Virus record (IMG/VR): IMGVR_UViG_3300000116_000049
Span: 17,357 to 41,513 of that record
DNA: 24,157 nt
Direction: 5' to 3' (one strand)
Origin: a virus
The position numbers and the translations under genes are program-made. Position 1 is the first letter of the stretch. Each line of letters begins with the position of its first letter. Of the stretch, positions 1 through 6,942 are shown piece after piece. Below the pieces are notes generated by a model. The model made no database searches, had not been told where the DNA came from, and worked only from the letters and a program-made list of their open reading frames with translations.

Positions 1-743
1 CCCTGAACAGATGTTTTGTTCTTCTTTGTTATTCTTTTTGACGGCTCTCTAAACGCTAACTCCATTCGAGGGTTTGTAGTTCCATCTTGAATGGGTTTAA
101 AGAAAAAAGGATAAGACTTATAAATAGGTACAACCTTTTTCATAAAGATATTCTCTTGTGCGTCTGTTCCAGTCTTAGACATAATGCCAAGCAGTTTATC
201 TTTAACCTGAGTTGCTTCCCCTACCAGCAAAGAAGAAGACATTTGAGTATAGCCAGAACGTCTACACTTTGTGTATACTTGTCCTAGACATCTTGGGTCT
301 CTGAAGCATGCCTCCATGTGTAAGAACAGTTGCTGTTGGAACTGTAAAAAACTGGGGTATCCCACATCAATCTTGGACCACTGAAGAAAGAAATAGTGGT
401 GTCCTGAGATATAGGTTGGTTCTCCGTTATTGTAAAACCAAACTCCGTTTCTTCTTCTTTCATATTCTGTTTTAATATAAGATTCATATTTTTTTCTAAA
501 CTCATCTGGAGTTTGAGACCATTCATCCATGGAAGATATTAAGGCTAAGTCACTTGGAAGTTCCTGGCGTTTCCAATACTGATCTTGCTTCTTTAAGTTA
601 TGAAATAATATTTTCTTTTTGGTGGGGACCTTTGGTAACTGGATTGGCAAATCACCTATGCTTATAACCTTACCCTGAGTTCCATCTGGACATATGTTTA
701 CCACAGGCTCCTCTCTACCTTCTAGGTCTACAAGAACACTCAC
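1..743 (-). CDS. terL: Terminase large subunit, N-terminal part, cut by the window edge
   Basis: This frame stays open to the left edge (about 247 residues). It should be the ATPase that drives DNA packaging at the portal. Seen: a GTG start whose GTGA overlaps the TGA stop of the upstream gene, then segments such as YWKRQELP, YIKTEYERRRNGVWFYNNG and YISGHHYFFLQW, a P-loop-like stretch KCRRSGYTQMSSS, and GIMSKTGTDAQENIF. I recognise this order (YW, RRNGxWFYNNGxPTYIxGxHYFxLQW, arginine-rich P-loop) from large terminases of crAss-like and other Bacteroidota phages. The nuclease domain lies outside the window. Odd point: the P-loop reads RRSGYT, without the usual Lys before Ser/Thr. The gene lies directly after a possible small terminase, as is usual. 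Confidence 0.8.
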   Translation of the reverse strand, partial: MSVLVDLEGREEPVVNICPDGTQGKVISIGDLPIQLPKVPTKKKILFHNLKKQDQYWKRQELPSDLALISSMDEWSQTPDEFRKKYESYIKTEYERRRNGVWFYNNGEPTYISGHHYFFLQWSKIDVGYPSFLQFQQQLFLHMEACFRDPRCLGQVYTKCRRSGYTQMSSSLLVGEATQVKDKLLGIMSKTGTDAQENIFMKKVVPIYKSYPFFFKPIQDGTTNPRMELAFREPSKRITKKNKTSVQ

Positions 744-1039
744 GGCCTAGAGTATTGCTCCGCAAATCCACTTGAGTAATCCTTAGCACCTTCTATCGTT
801 CCATCTTTAGTTAGGCTATTTATAATAGCCGTAGTCTTCTCTATCTCTATAATTAATTCTTTAGCATCTACTGCTGTTTGCTTAATTGCCTGGAGTTCTG
901 CTTTACGCTGTGAACCTGACAGTTCATTGTCTACAGGTTTTTTAATTTCTTCAATCATGTTATGTACCGCTATTTGCATAGAAGACCTAAGGTTTTTAGC
1001 CGTAGCGATATTGTCGTATTTATTCTTGGACTGTCCCAT
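740..1039 (-). CDS. Small helical protein just upstream of terL, candidate small terminase
   Basis: A protein of 99 residues from MGQSKNKY; an in-frame ATG nine bases upstream (1048) is also possible. It is predicted to be almost all helical, rich in Lys, Glu, Ala and Ile, with a coiled-coil-like middle (LQAIKQTAVDAKELIIEIE) and a polar C-terminus. It overlaps the preceding gene by about 20 bases, and its TGA overlaps the terL GTG start, so the two are probably translated together. The small terminase often sits directly before terL, and short helical proteins are common there, so that is my inference. No helix-turn-helix is clear by eye. It could equally be an unrelated packaging accessory protein. 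Confidence 0.6.
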   Translation of the reverse strand: MGQSKNKYDNIATAKNLRSSMQIAVHNMIEEIKKPVDNELSGSQRKAELQAIKQTAVDAKELIIEIEKTTAIINSLTKDGTIEGAKDYSSGFAEQYSRP

Positions 1040-1658
1040 GTACTGCATCTATTATAGTTCTGTACACTTTCTCACCTTCTACTTCCATTTCGTAATCTGA
1101 GGAGTCTCGAATCCAACAAGTGTCGCCTACATTTAATCCTATCTCTTTCGCTACTCGACTAGGATATTTTAAGATACCATATTTTCTACCGTGATCGTAA
1201 TTTTTTTCATCTAAGACAAGTTCAAACATTGAAGACTTAGGTAAGACAGGCTTCCATGGTTTCAGGAACAACCAATTACCTAGGGTATGTATCTGGTTAT
1301 CTTGATTATAAGCAAAGGCTTGATTGCCAAAGTGATCCCATTCGTCATAGACAACATAATACAATCTCTTTTGATGGTCTATAATTTGACCCCTTGGGCC
1401 TTTATTTTCCTTCATCTCTTTACCTTCGGATCCGTCTAAGTGAACCCCTCCTAATACTACATTATGATGAAAGTAAAGAAGGTCTCCGGGCTTGGCTCCT
1501 GTTTTATGCTTCTCTGGGGTTGCAACAATTTTTGCAGAAGAAACTCTATTTGCAAACTCATTCCACTTTGCGTCAAGATACATTTCCTTGTCACCAATCT
1601 TTACGGTCTCTTTAAGTGTTTTAGGAATGTGTACTATAAAATGATACAATCCTTTCAT
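1020..1658 (-). CDS. Possible phage GroES-like co-chaperonin (beta-barrel protein)
   Basis: 212 residues. Seen: a region with alternating hydrophobic strands around residues 35-135, with SSAKIVATPE, GAKPGDLLYFHHNVV, YYVVYDEWDHFGNQAFAY and LGNWLFLKPWKP. This pattern (a change-of-value strand, then 'GDLLYFHHNVV', then a strand ending in a 'LFLKP' segment) resembles GroES-fold proteins of Bacteroidota phages, which would help fold capsid proteins with host GroEL. The C-terminal 80 residues (GRKYGILKYPS, GLNVGDTCWIRD) look like a second small beta domain with an AbrB-like 'GDxCWI' strand. It overlaps its upstream neighbour by ATGA. The GroES assignment is by eye and moderate; the mobile loop cannot be placed with certainty. 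Confidence 0.55.
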   Translation of the reverse strand: MKGLYHFIVHIPKTLKETVKIGDKEMYLDAKWNEFANRVSSAKIVATPEKHKTGAKPGDLLYFHHNVVLGGVHLDGSEGKEMKENKGPRGQIIDHQKRLYYVVYDEWDHFGNQAFAYNQDNQIHTLGNWLFLKPWKPVLPKSSMFELVLDEKNYDHGRKYGILKYPSRVAKEIGLNVGDTCWIRDSSDYEMEVEGEKVYRTIIDAVHGTVQE

Positions 1659-1894
1659 GAGAAATCACAATCATGCTCTATAAGACAAGGCATACTTTCT
1701 ACCGTCTTCCACAACATTATACCATCCTCCTCATTTTCTATGTATATTAACCAGCGGTTAATTCCATACTTAGACATACACTTATCGTCTTTGACGATGG
1801 CGTGAACTTTACCTGCTCCCGCTCTTTGCCCAACATAGTATGCCATCGCATCTTTAGGATTTTGACCTACTACTATTTTTCTTATTAAATCCAC
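1655..1894 (-). CDS. Small conserved-looking phage protein, function unknown
   Basis: 79 residues, starting at GTG (MDLIRKIVVGQNP), with no in-frame ATG at the N-terminus. The sequence is an alpha/beta mix: a short helix, a basic-aromatic middle (DAMAYYVGQRAGAG), then strands KVHAIVKDD, RWLIYIENE and DGIMLWKTVESMP. Its TGA stop overlaps the ATG of the following beta-barrel gene, so the two are probably coupled in translation. I do not recognise a named family. The position between fibre-like and packaging genes suggests a late virion or assembly role, which is inference only. Confidence 0.65.
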   Translation of the reverse strand: MDLIRKIVVGQNPKDAMAYYVGQRAGAGKVHAIVKDDKCMSKYGINRWLIYIENEEDGIMLWKTVESMPCLIEHDCDFS

Positions 1895-1914
1895 TTTTTC
1901 TCAATTTACTTATA

Positions 1915-2229
1915 TTAATCTTTATTTAACCAGTGGTCGATTGATGAGGTATCTGTTTCAGAACTTACTGTGTTAAAGTAATCAAGGAGCATAGTCTGAG
2001 TCATTGTCTGAATCTCTAGGGGAGTTTCTGCGCTAAACCCTGACATGTGTTCTACTTGAGAATGACCATCAATATCTTCGCTCATGGGTCTCATAATAGC
2101 AAAACAATAACAAGCCATAAAGTCGTTTTCTAGTCCATTGTCTTTGACGAGATCTGAAATCTCATCGATCTTATCTCTTATCTGTAGAAAAGTTTCTGCT
2201 CTTATTTTCTCTTCGTAGTTGTCGCTCAT
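1915..2229 (-). CDS. Hypothetical acidic helical protein
   Basis: 104 residues, acidic overall. The N-terminal half looks helical (EEKIRAETFLQIRDKIDEIS), followed by NDFMACYCFAIMRP with two Cys, and a Thr/Ser-rich C-terminal third (PLEIQTMTQTMLLDYF). No signal peptide or clear membrane segment is present. It lies 13 bases downstream of the fibre-like gene on the same strand and 20 bases before the next gene, so it belongs to the same late unit. I see no motif that gives a function. Confidence 0.6.
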   Translation of the reverse strand: MSDNYEEKIRAETFLQIRDKIDEISDLVKDNGLENDFMACYCFAIMRPMSEDIDGHSQVEHMSGFSAETPLEIQTMTQTMLLDYFNTVSSETDTSSIDHWLNKD

Positions 2230-2242
2230 AACGTATACTAAG

Positions 2243-3163
2243 TTACGCTATCTGTGTTACAATGCAATATGAGTTGGTAGAGTATGTGGCTGTAATAGAC
2301 GAAGACATAAATATAGAGAAGTCTTCTCCTGCTGTTACTTGTCTTGTTCCCGTTAAGGTAACGACTCCCAAGTTTTCTGAATTCATAGTTTGATTCATTT
2401 CTTGAAAAGTTGCCGTGTTGCTATTGTCTACTATTTTAGCATTAACAACAGGTGTTCCTGAGGAAGATTCTATCTGCATACAGACTTCAAACTTATATGT
2501 TCCCGAAACATTTATTAATATTGAAGATCTCAATTCAGCAGCGTCTTGAAGTTGTATTTGATCTGTGACACTAAATCCAGCGGTAGAAGATTTTCCTGCG
2601 CCATCAGCAATAGACTGCCAAGAAACAACTGTAGATGCGGTTGGTATAGATGTGCCTGCATTAGCAACTAAAGAAAGAACAGGCAAGAAGTTTGTGGTTC
2701 CTGCCGAATTCTGAACAAAAGTTACTAAGTCTGAAAATAATATATACTTATAAGAAGATGTAGATTCATCCCATATTAAATATTTATCCGCAGGAAGTGC
2801 TGTTGTAGATGTTAACTGAGAAAGGTTAACAGGATCGTCAACACCGATGGTGTTTCCTGTAGCAGCCAATGGTGAGTTTGCAGTTATTGAAGCACTACCA
2901 AATGCTGATGTATCTAGTTCTCTTGTTACTACAGTACCTGATGTTGCTATAAGCAACGCTGTCAACTCTGTAGAAGTTGTTGCAGGCTGGGGAACAATAG
3001 ATAAAGCGCCAGCGACTTCTACGTCGCTAGTAGATATTTTTAATGCTGAGTTATTTCCGTCTCCGTCCTGCACACTTTGCTTAGTTCCAGAGAGTGTAGA
3101 TGTTGCCATCTTCAATAATATATTGAAAGAGTCTTTTATTTTAGTTCCACTAAGTGATGCCAT
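2243..3163 (-). CDS. Fibre-like or decoration virion protein
   Basis: 306 residues, strongly enriched in Ser, Thr, Ala and Val, and poor in Lys and Cys, as in beta-rich phage fibres. The N-terminus has a short motif (SLSGTKIKDSFNILLKM) that I know from fibre-like proteins of aquatic phages; LSGTK recurs about 20 residues later (LSGTKQSVQDGDGN). The middle has short repeats of polar strands. The C-terminal 120 residues (GTYKFEVCMQIES, VVTLTGTRQVTAGEDFSIFM, ending NSYCIVTQIA) look like a TNF/C1q-type jelly-roll trimer head. I infer a tail fibre or capsid fibre used in host contact. A promoter-like box lies 15 bases before the ATG, and the divergent plus-strand island starts 37 bases away. Confidence 0.65.
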   Translation of the reverse strand: MASLSGTKIKDSFNILLKMATSTLSGTKQSVQDGDGNNSALKISTSDVEVAGALSIVPQPATTSTELTALLIATSGTVVTRELDTSAFGSASITANSPLAATGNTIGVDDPVNLSQLTSTTALPADKYLIWDESTSSYKYILFSDLVTFVQNSAGTTNFLPVLSLVANAGTSIPTASTVVSWQSIADGAGKSSTAGFSVTDQIQLQDAAELRSSILINVSGTYKFEVCMQIESSSGTPVVNAKIVDNSNTATFQEMNQTMNSENLGVVTLTGTRQVTAGEDFSIFMSSSITATYSTNSYCIVTQIA

Positions 3164-3178
3164 ATCTTTACTTTTTTA

Positions 3179-3189
3179 CAAAGATACAA
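3179..3189 (-). promoter_or_regulatory. Bacteroidota-type -7 box before the fibre-like gene
   Basis: On the minus strand the bases read TTGTATCTTTG, which contains a perfect TAnnTTTG box (3186 to 3179), 15 bases before the ATG at 3163. Near-identical strings occur on the plus strand at 8538-8548 and 20527-20537. No good TTG/TTTG is seen at the usual -33 distance, so this is a partial match only. Confidence 0.4.
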
Positions 3190-3199
3190 TTAATAGATC

Positions 3200-3631
3200 A
3201 TGCCTAAGAGCCGTGTGAAAAGGAGCAAGATGTTCAGGGACTTTTCCTTTATAGATAAGAAATCTATTGGAAATAATTACGTCAAGAATTACAAAAGGGT
3301 AATGAAGAGAGCCGTGAATACTTATGGCTTGAGTGCTAGGCAGATACTGTTTTTAATTCATGCTTACGACTTAGAGTTCTGGACTTTAGATTATATATCC
3401 AAATCACTAGAGGAACGCAGGAATCAAATAGGAATTAAAGTTTTATACCCTTTGCAAAACAAGGGCTATGTATATAAGCACTTTGATAAACTAACGCCAT
3501 CAGACAGTTTAGAAGATCATATCTTTAGGGATGAAACAAAATACAATTATCGAGTGAGGTATGCTATAACTCAAAAAGCCAGACTTCTTGTTTCCAGGTT
3601 CTATAATATGCTTGAAGGCAAAGTTAAATGA
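3200..3631 (+). CDS. Winged-helix (MarR-like) DNA-binding protein
   Basis: 143 residues. After a basic N-terminus, residues 45-100 give a helix-turn-helix pattern: a long helix (ARQILFLIHAYDLEF), a short helix (TLDYISKSLEERR) and a recognition-type helix (NQIGIKVLYPLQNKG). They are followed by a beta-wing with charged turns and a closing helix (KARLLVSRFYNMLEG). This is the usual layout of MarR/PadR-like winged helices and suggests a small transcription regulator. It overlaps the next gene by ATGA, so the two form a plus-strand pair inserted among minus-strand late genes. What it regulates is unknown; the glycosyltransferase and the divergent fibre gene are the nearest candidates. Confidence 0.6.
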   Translation: MPKSRVKRSKMFRDFSFIDKKSIGNNYVKNYKRVMKRAVNTYGLSARQILFLIHAYDLEFWTLDYISKSLEERRNQIGIKVLYPLQNKGYVYKHFDKLTPSDSLEDHIFRDETKYNYRVRYAITQKARLLVSRFYNMLEGKVK

Positions 3632-4347
3632 TGGAAGATGTTTCTTTTTTTATGTTGGCATACAGCCAACCCAAAGCAACCGACGAGTGCTTAAAGTCAG
3701 TTAGAAAATATTACAAGACAGAAAAGATTGTAGTCTTTGAAAACGGGACCAATGTTTTAGAAGACATATGCGTAAAGCACAACGCAATATATATACATCA
3801 GACTAGAAACTATCAAAAGCCAAGACCTGGCTTGGGTAAGTACGCCTCAATGAAAGATCTTAATGATTTTATAATCTTCATGAATCAACATAAAGTGGCC
3901 TGTGAATTAACAGATACTAAGTGGTTAGTGTTCCTGGAGTCTGACTGTTTACTTAGAAGAAGGTTTGAGTATTTCCCTAAGGTGAGTGTAGGTGGACACT
4001 TACACAATATAAACACCTTCAGTAAAAGTACAACGGGGTGCATTAATAGATTTCGAAAAGGAGATCATAAAGAAGAGTATGTCTATTCTCTTTCAGGAGG
4101 TAGCGTGGTTAATAGAGAGGATCTAATGCGAGTATGTTTATCTAACTGGAAAAAGCATTTACTGTACGCCATGGATGTCAATAGACAATCTGAAATAAGA
4201 TGCAGAGACGCAACCCTTAGTTATTTGTTTTATATAAACGAACTAGAGATAGAAGACTGGAAAGAGTTGACAGAGATAAAATGGTCTGACGAATTACGAT
4301 CTCTCACAGCAGCAATGGTTCACGACTTTAAATATTTTTATGAGTAA
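3628..4347 (+). CDS. GT-A-like glycosyltransferase
   Basis: 239 residues. The N-terminus (VSFFMLAYSQPKATDECLKSV) and the following KIVVFENGT fit the nucleotide-binding half of a GT-A fold. WLVFLESDCLLRR (about residues 104-116) contains the acidic ESDC cluster that would act as the DxD metal site. SLSGGSVVNREDL resembles the acceptor-side 'GG' loop. There is no signal peptide or membrane segment, so it should work in the cytoplasm on an NDP-sugar. The substrate could be the virion fibre, host surface glycan precursors or DNA; nothing in the sequence decides this. It is coupled to the winged-helix gene by ATGA and ends six bases before a convergent minus-strand gene. Confidence 0.6.
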   Translation: MMEDVSFFMLAYSQPKATDECLKSVRKYYKTEKIVVFENGTNVLEDICVKHNAIYIHQTRNYQKPRPGLGKYASMKDLNDFIIFMNQHKVACELTDTKWLVFLESDCLLRRRFEYFPKVSVGGHLHNINTFSKSTTGCINRFRKGDHKEEYVYSLSGGSVVNREDLMRVCLSNWKKHLLYAMDVNRQSEIRCRDATLSYLFYINELEIEDWKELTEIKWSDELRSLTAAMVHDFKYFYE

Positions 4348-4353
4348 GGTTTT

Positions 4354-4674
4354 TTAATCGTCTATTATATGGTCAGAGTATTCGTCCTCTAATCTGGGGT
4401 AACTAGATTTATCTTCATCCATCCATATGTTGCAAACACTAGCCGTAAGTTGAAAATATTCTACCTCAGAAAGCCCAGTTCCTTTTTGCATTTCTGAAAC
4501 CCTACAGATATTCGGCCTGGTTTCATATATAGAACAAGAGTTATCTGATTTTAGATTAGTGCAGGAGCCGTCGGCATTGACGGATAAATTATTAAATGCT
4601 AGTATCTCTTTAGGCATTGTGCCTACCCTTCGGCAACACGCGCCACATCCATTACATTTAAACTCCAGTGACAC
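4354..4674 (-). CDS. YkgJ-type Cys-cluster (zinc/iron-binding) protein
   Basis: 106 residues. Seen: Cys7-x2-Cys10-x2-Cys13-Cys14 (FKCNGCGACCRRVG), Cys38, Cys47 and RPNICR with Cys57. This CxxCxxCC...C...C...RPxxCR pattern is the hallmark of the YkgJ/UPF0153 family, thought to bind zinc or an iron-sulfur centre. No biochemical role is firmly known; some family members neighbour methylases or glycan genes. The start overlaps the end of the upstream methyltransferase by 17 bases, so the two are likely made together, and the protein may act on the same substrate. Residues after 60 are variable and acidic (SYPRLEDEYSDHIIDD). Confidence 0.75.
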   Translation of the reverse strand: MSLEFKCNGCGACCRRVGTMPKEILAFNNLSVNADGSCTNLKSDNSCSIYETRPNICRVSEMQKGTGLSEVEYFQLTASVCNIWMDEDKSSYPRLEDEYSDHIIDD

Positions 4675-5308
4675 AGTTTTGATACCTGTATGGTCTATTG
4701 GTAAGGGTTTCTTCTTCTCTTGTTTTTTTAGTAATGACTACACAATTATGAGCAAATGTAATAGTAGAGATACTTAAACTATTTTTGCTTTGATTGAACT
4801 CACTATTAATTTGATCAGGAATTCTTCTTAGATAATCCATAATGCTAAAGTGTCCTATAGTATATCCGTAAACCGAAGATTCAGGATGCCAATAATTACA
4901 CTCTATATCTTCAATAATATAAATACCACCCCACTCAAGAGTGTTCTCAAACAACTCTAAAAACGTAATCAATTGATGCTGAGGGTGATGCGATCCATCA
5001 TCTATAACAAACTTACAAGAGGGAACAGTTTTAACTATTTCTTTTAAATCCTCTGGCTTGCTTTGGTCAAATTTATAAACAACACTCCTTTTGTTTTGCT
5101 GTTCTTTATCTATGTCAACACCGTATATTGATGCGTGAGGAAAATATCTTTCCCAGAGTTTTAAAGATCCACCATCGTCGACCCCGATTTCGAGCATGTT
5201 AAACTTACTATTCCTTAGTGGCTCTAAAAATAAAGGGTAAAACCTATCGTATCTGTGATGTGGTATTTTGTCAGTAAGGTTTTTTCCTATGGTGTAAAAA
5301 TCTTTCAT
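4658..5308 (-). CDS. Class I SAM-dependent methyltransferase
   Basis: 216 residues. Motif I is MLEIGVDDGGSLKLW (about residues 38-52), followed by the acidic loop YGVDID (62-67), then KFVIDDGSHHPQHQ and GGIYIIEDIECNYWHPE. This set of 'GGSLxxW', 'DDGSHxxxHQ' and 'GGxYxIEDxxxxYW' is typical of the CmcI/Methyltransf_24-like group, often found in sugar or antibiotic O-methylation clusters. It probably methylates a small molecule or a glycan. Its ATG overlaps the stop of a 34-residue membrane peptide gene, and its 3' end overlaps the YkgJ-type gene. With the convergent glycosyltransferase it suggests a small glycan-modification island, which is inference. Confidence 0.72.
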   Translation of the reverse strand: MKDFYTIGKNLTDKIPHHRYDRFYPLFLEPLRNSKFNMLEIGVDDGGSLKLWERYFPHASIYGVDIDKEQQNKRSVVYKFDQSKPEDLKEIVKTVPSCKFVIDDGSHHPQHQLITFLELFENTLEWGGIYIIEDIECNYWHPESSVYGYTIGHFSIMDYLRRIPDQINSEFNQSKNSLSISTITFAHNCVVITKKTREEETLTNRPYRYQNCVTGV

Positions 5309-5409
5309 ATCACTAAGATAGACATAGTGGAGAAGACTCCCAATAATAATCCTAAAGCCAATGCAAAAGAAAGATAAATAAATAACTCTCCTTGATCTAT
5401 TTTACGCAT
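5305..5409 (-). CDS. 34-residue single-pass membrane peptide
   Basis: A small frame fills the gap between the basic protein and the methyltransferase: a charged start (MRKIDQGELF) followed by a long hydrophobic run, YLSFALALGLLLGVFSTMSI, ending LVI. Its ATG lies within the 3' end of the upstream gene (eight-base overlap, ATGCGTAA), and its TGA overlaps the methyltransferase ATG as ATGA. This double coupling with no spare bases supports a real gene. One membrane helix with a short charged N-terminus is all that can be seen. A holin-like, anti-holin or membrane-anchor role is possible but not shown. Confidence 0.6.
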   Translation of the reverse strand: MRKIDQGELFIYLSFALALGLLLGVFSTMSILVI

Positions 5410-6490
5410 TTCCTGATCTTCCTGCTCTACCCATAGCAGCAAATTTCTTAGGGCCATACTTTTTTCTTCCTATTGAGGCAGCAATCGCGTTGGCTGCCGC
5501 CTTGCTCTTGCCTGATTTTTGAATCTTCTTAGATAACTTCTTGAATCGCATTCCTGACTTTGCAGTAGGAATTTTATCTTCTAATTCTTCTCCCACGCTA
5601 CCTGCTCCAATTTGTCCTATTGCTGCACTCGCGCCTCCCTTCAAAGCACCTTTAAGTGCTCCAGTTAATACTGCTCCTCCGCTAAAGAAATCTCTAGTTT
5701 GTTTTGACGGCTCCATTGCTTGTATGCCCTCACTCATTCCTTCTTTTCCCATGCTTGACACAATGTCTTTAATTGACCCAAACTGTTTATCAGTTAGTTT
5801 TTGGGTCTTTAATTCTCTTGATGGCCCTCCGTTCTTAGAAACCTTTACTCTTTGCTTTCCTTGCTTAGGCTCATCGTCCATCATTAATCCAGTCAACATA
5901 TTTATTTTCTGTTGCTCAGTCATAGACGCTCTTCCTTTTCGTGTACGTTCAGACTGTCTTTCAAAGTATTCTTTGTCGCTCAATGGTTTTGCTCTTTTAA
6001 CCCCTTTAGTTGGAGCAGCCTCTGGAACCATACCCATTTCAGATTTCTTTCTCTTAGCCATACCTCCCTCTTCAAAAAATTGACCTAGTTGAATATTCTT
6101 AACACCTATAGAGTTTATATCATTGCTACTGAACGATAGATACTGTGCTAGTGCTGCTTGTCTTTCTGGACCCGCTGGAATAGATAAGAGATCATAGTTA
6201 GATACCTTTCCTCCTCTTTTATATGTCTTGGCTTTTCCTCCTTTTTTCATGGTTCGATATTGTTTAGTTTTCTTGGCGATGTTTTTTGGTTGAGCAACAA
6301 ACTGCTTTCCTTTTTTAGTTCCTTTTCTTTTGGCTGCCGTAGTGGCTGCATACTCTTCATCAGTTAGATTATCGATAGCAGCCTTTGGCAAATATCGTTC
6401 TCCAGTCTCTGAAGACTTCTTACCAGACTTAGTCCTCCATTTCTGAGCGGTCCAGTTCTTTAATGACTGTTGTGACTTTTTTAATGCCAT
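5402..6490 (-). CDS. Very basic phage protein with DUF5872-like N-terminus
   Basis: 362 residues, extremely rich in Lys, Gly and Ala. The N-terminus (SLKNWTAQKWRTKSGKKSS, then ETGERYLPKAAIDNL and AATTAAKRKGTKKGKQF) is a block I recognise from many aquatic phage proteins (DUF5872-like). The middle is low in complexity with repeated KRGG/KKGG segments. It also contains an Ala/Gly stretch (VLTGALKGALKGGASAAIG) that may be an amphipathic or membrane-active helix. The C-terminus (KSGKSKAAANAIAASIGRKK, then FAAMGRAGRSG) is another module widely shared by such proteins. The composition suggests nucleic-acid binding or packing inside the head. Its start overlaps the upstream stop by ATGA. Confidence 0.65.
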   Translation of the reverse strand: MALKKSQQSLKNWTAQKWRTKSGKKSSETGERYLPKAAIDNLTDEEYAATTAAKRKGTKKGKQFVAQPKNIAKKTKQYRTMKKGGKAKTYKRGGKVSNYDLLSIPAGPERQAALAQYLSFSSNDINSIGVKNIQLGQFFEEGGMAKRKKSEMGMVPEAAPTKGVKRAKPLSDKEYFERQSERTRKGRASMTEQQKINMLTGLMMDDEPKQGKQRVKVSKNGGPSRELKTQKLTDKQFGSIKDIVSSMGKEGMSEGIQAMEPSKQTRDFFSGGAVLTGALKGALKGGASAAIGQIGAGSVGEELEDKIPTAKSGMRFKKLSKKIQKSGKSKAAANAIAASIGRKKYGPKKFAAMGRAGRSGNA

Positions 6491-6930
6491 CAGTTTGTAT
6501 AGCCCCCTCCAGCCTTTTTATAAGCAGAGGCTAACATTTGTGCTTTCCTTGCAGACCATTGTCCTGCACCGCCTCCTTTAGTTCCAGCCTTTATTCTGTT
6601 GAATATTCTTTTACGCATTGTTGGCTTAGTATAATTACCTGCGGCATTTACTCCTCCACTCTTATAGTAAGACATTCCACTTGGCGCAGATACATCTACT
6701 CTCATTCCTTTGTTGGCTTTCTTAGCGTGGTCTACTAATTTAAAGTCAGCCGTCCGGCTCGCCCCAGGGTGTGGTTTATAATCTCCCTTCATTAAGTAAT
6801 ACCTGCCACCTTCCAACATCCAATGATGTCCTTCTGGCGCGGGCACCTTTGCTTTCTTGCTAGAAATATTTAAGGTTCCTTTAGGTACTGAAGAAGATTC
6901 TTTTTTCCTGGTATATTTCTTGACGGCCAT
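6490..6930 (-). CDS. Basic phage protein with a shared C-terminal module
   Basis: 146 residues, pI clearly high. The N-terminal part has a small beta unit (GHHWMLEGGRYYLMKGDY). The C-terminal 50 residues (AAGNYTKPTMRKRIFNRIKA, then GGGAGQWSARKAQMLASAYK, then GGGYTN) form a module that recurs at the ends of phage proteins of unknown function, often next to DUF5872-like proteins as here. A nucleic-acid or virion-core role is likely from composition. The gene is preceded at four bases by a TAAATTTG box that overlaps the amidase stop codon, so it may have its own leaderless transcript. It is coupled to the next basic protein by ATGA. Confidence 0.65.
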   Translation of the reverse strand: MAVKKYTRKKESSSVPKGTLNISSKKAKVPAPEGHHWMLEGGRYYLMKGDYKPHPGASRTADFKLVDHAKKANKGMRVDVSAPSGMSYYKSGGVNAAGNYTKPTMRKRIFNRIKAGTKGGGAGQWSARKAQMLASAYKKAGGGYTN

Positions 6931-6934
6931 TCTA

Positions 6935-6942
6935 CAAATTTA
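6935..6942 (-). promoter_or_regulatory. -7 box TAAATTTG, four bases before a start codon
   Basis: The minus strand reads TAAATTTG-TAGA-ATG, a perfect TAnnTTTG with four bases before the ATG at 6930. Since the -7 box normally ends about five bases before the transcription start, the mRNA could begin at the A of ATG. The box overlaps the TAA stop of the amidase gene. No -33 TTG is visible at the usual spacing. Confidence 0.4.

Noticed and set aside
284-526. Minus-strand frame of 80 codons
   Set aside because: It lies in another frame over the terminase large subunit, whose conserved motifs prove the other frame.
1464-1805. Plus-strand frame of 113 codons
   Set aside because: It is antisense to two coupled minus-strand genes and reads as Cys/Phe/Leu-rich noise.
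2847-3218. Plus-strand frame of 123 codons opposite the fibre-like gene
   Set aside because: It is the complement of a low-complexity Ser/Thr/Ala region and lacks a plausible leader.
4348-4353. Terminator between convergent genes
   Set aside because: There is only a T-run (GGTTTTTTAATCG) with no stem before it on either strand.
5541-6083. Plus-strand frame of 180 codons opposite the basic protein
   Set aside because: It is rich in Pro, Ser and Phe as expected from the antisense of Lys/Gly-rich codons; the minus-strand protein has recognised modules.
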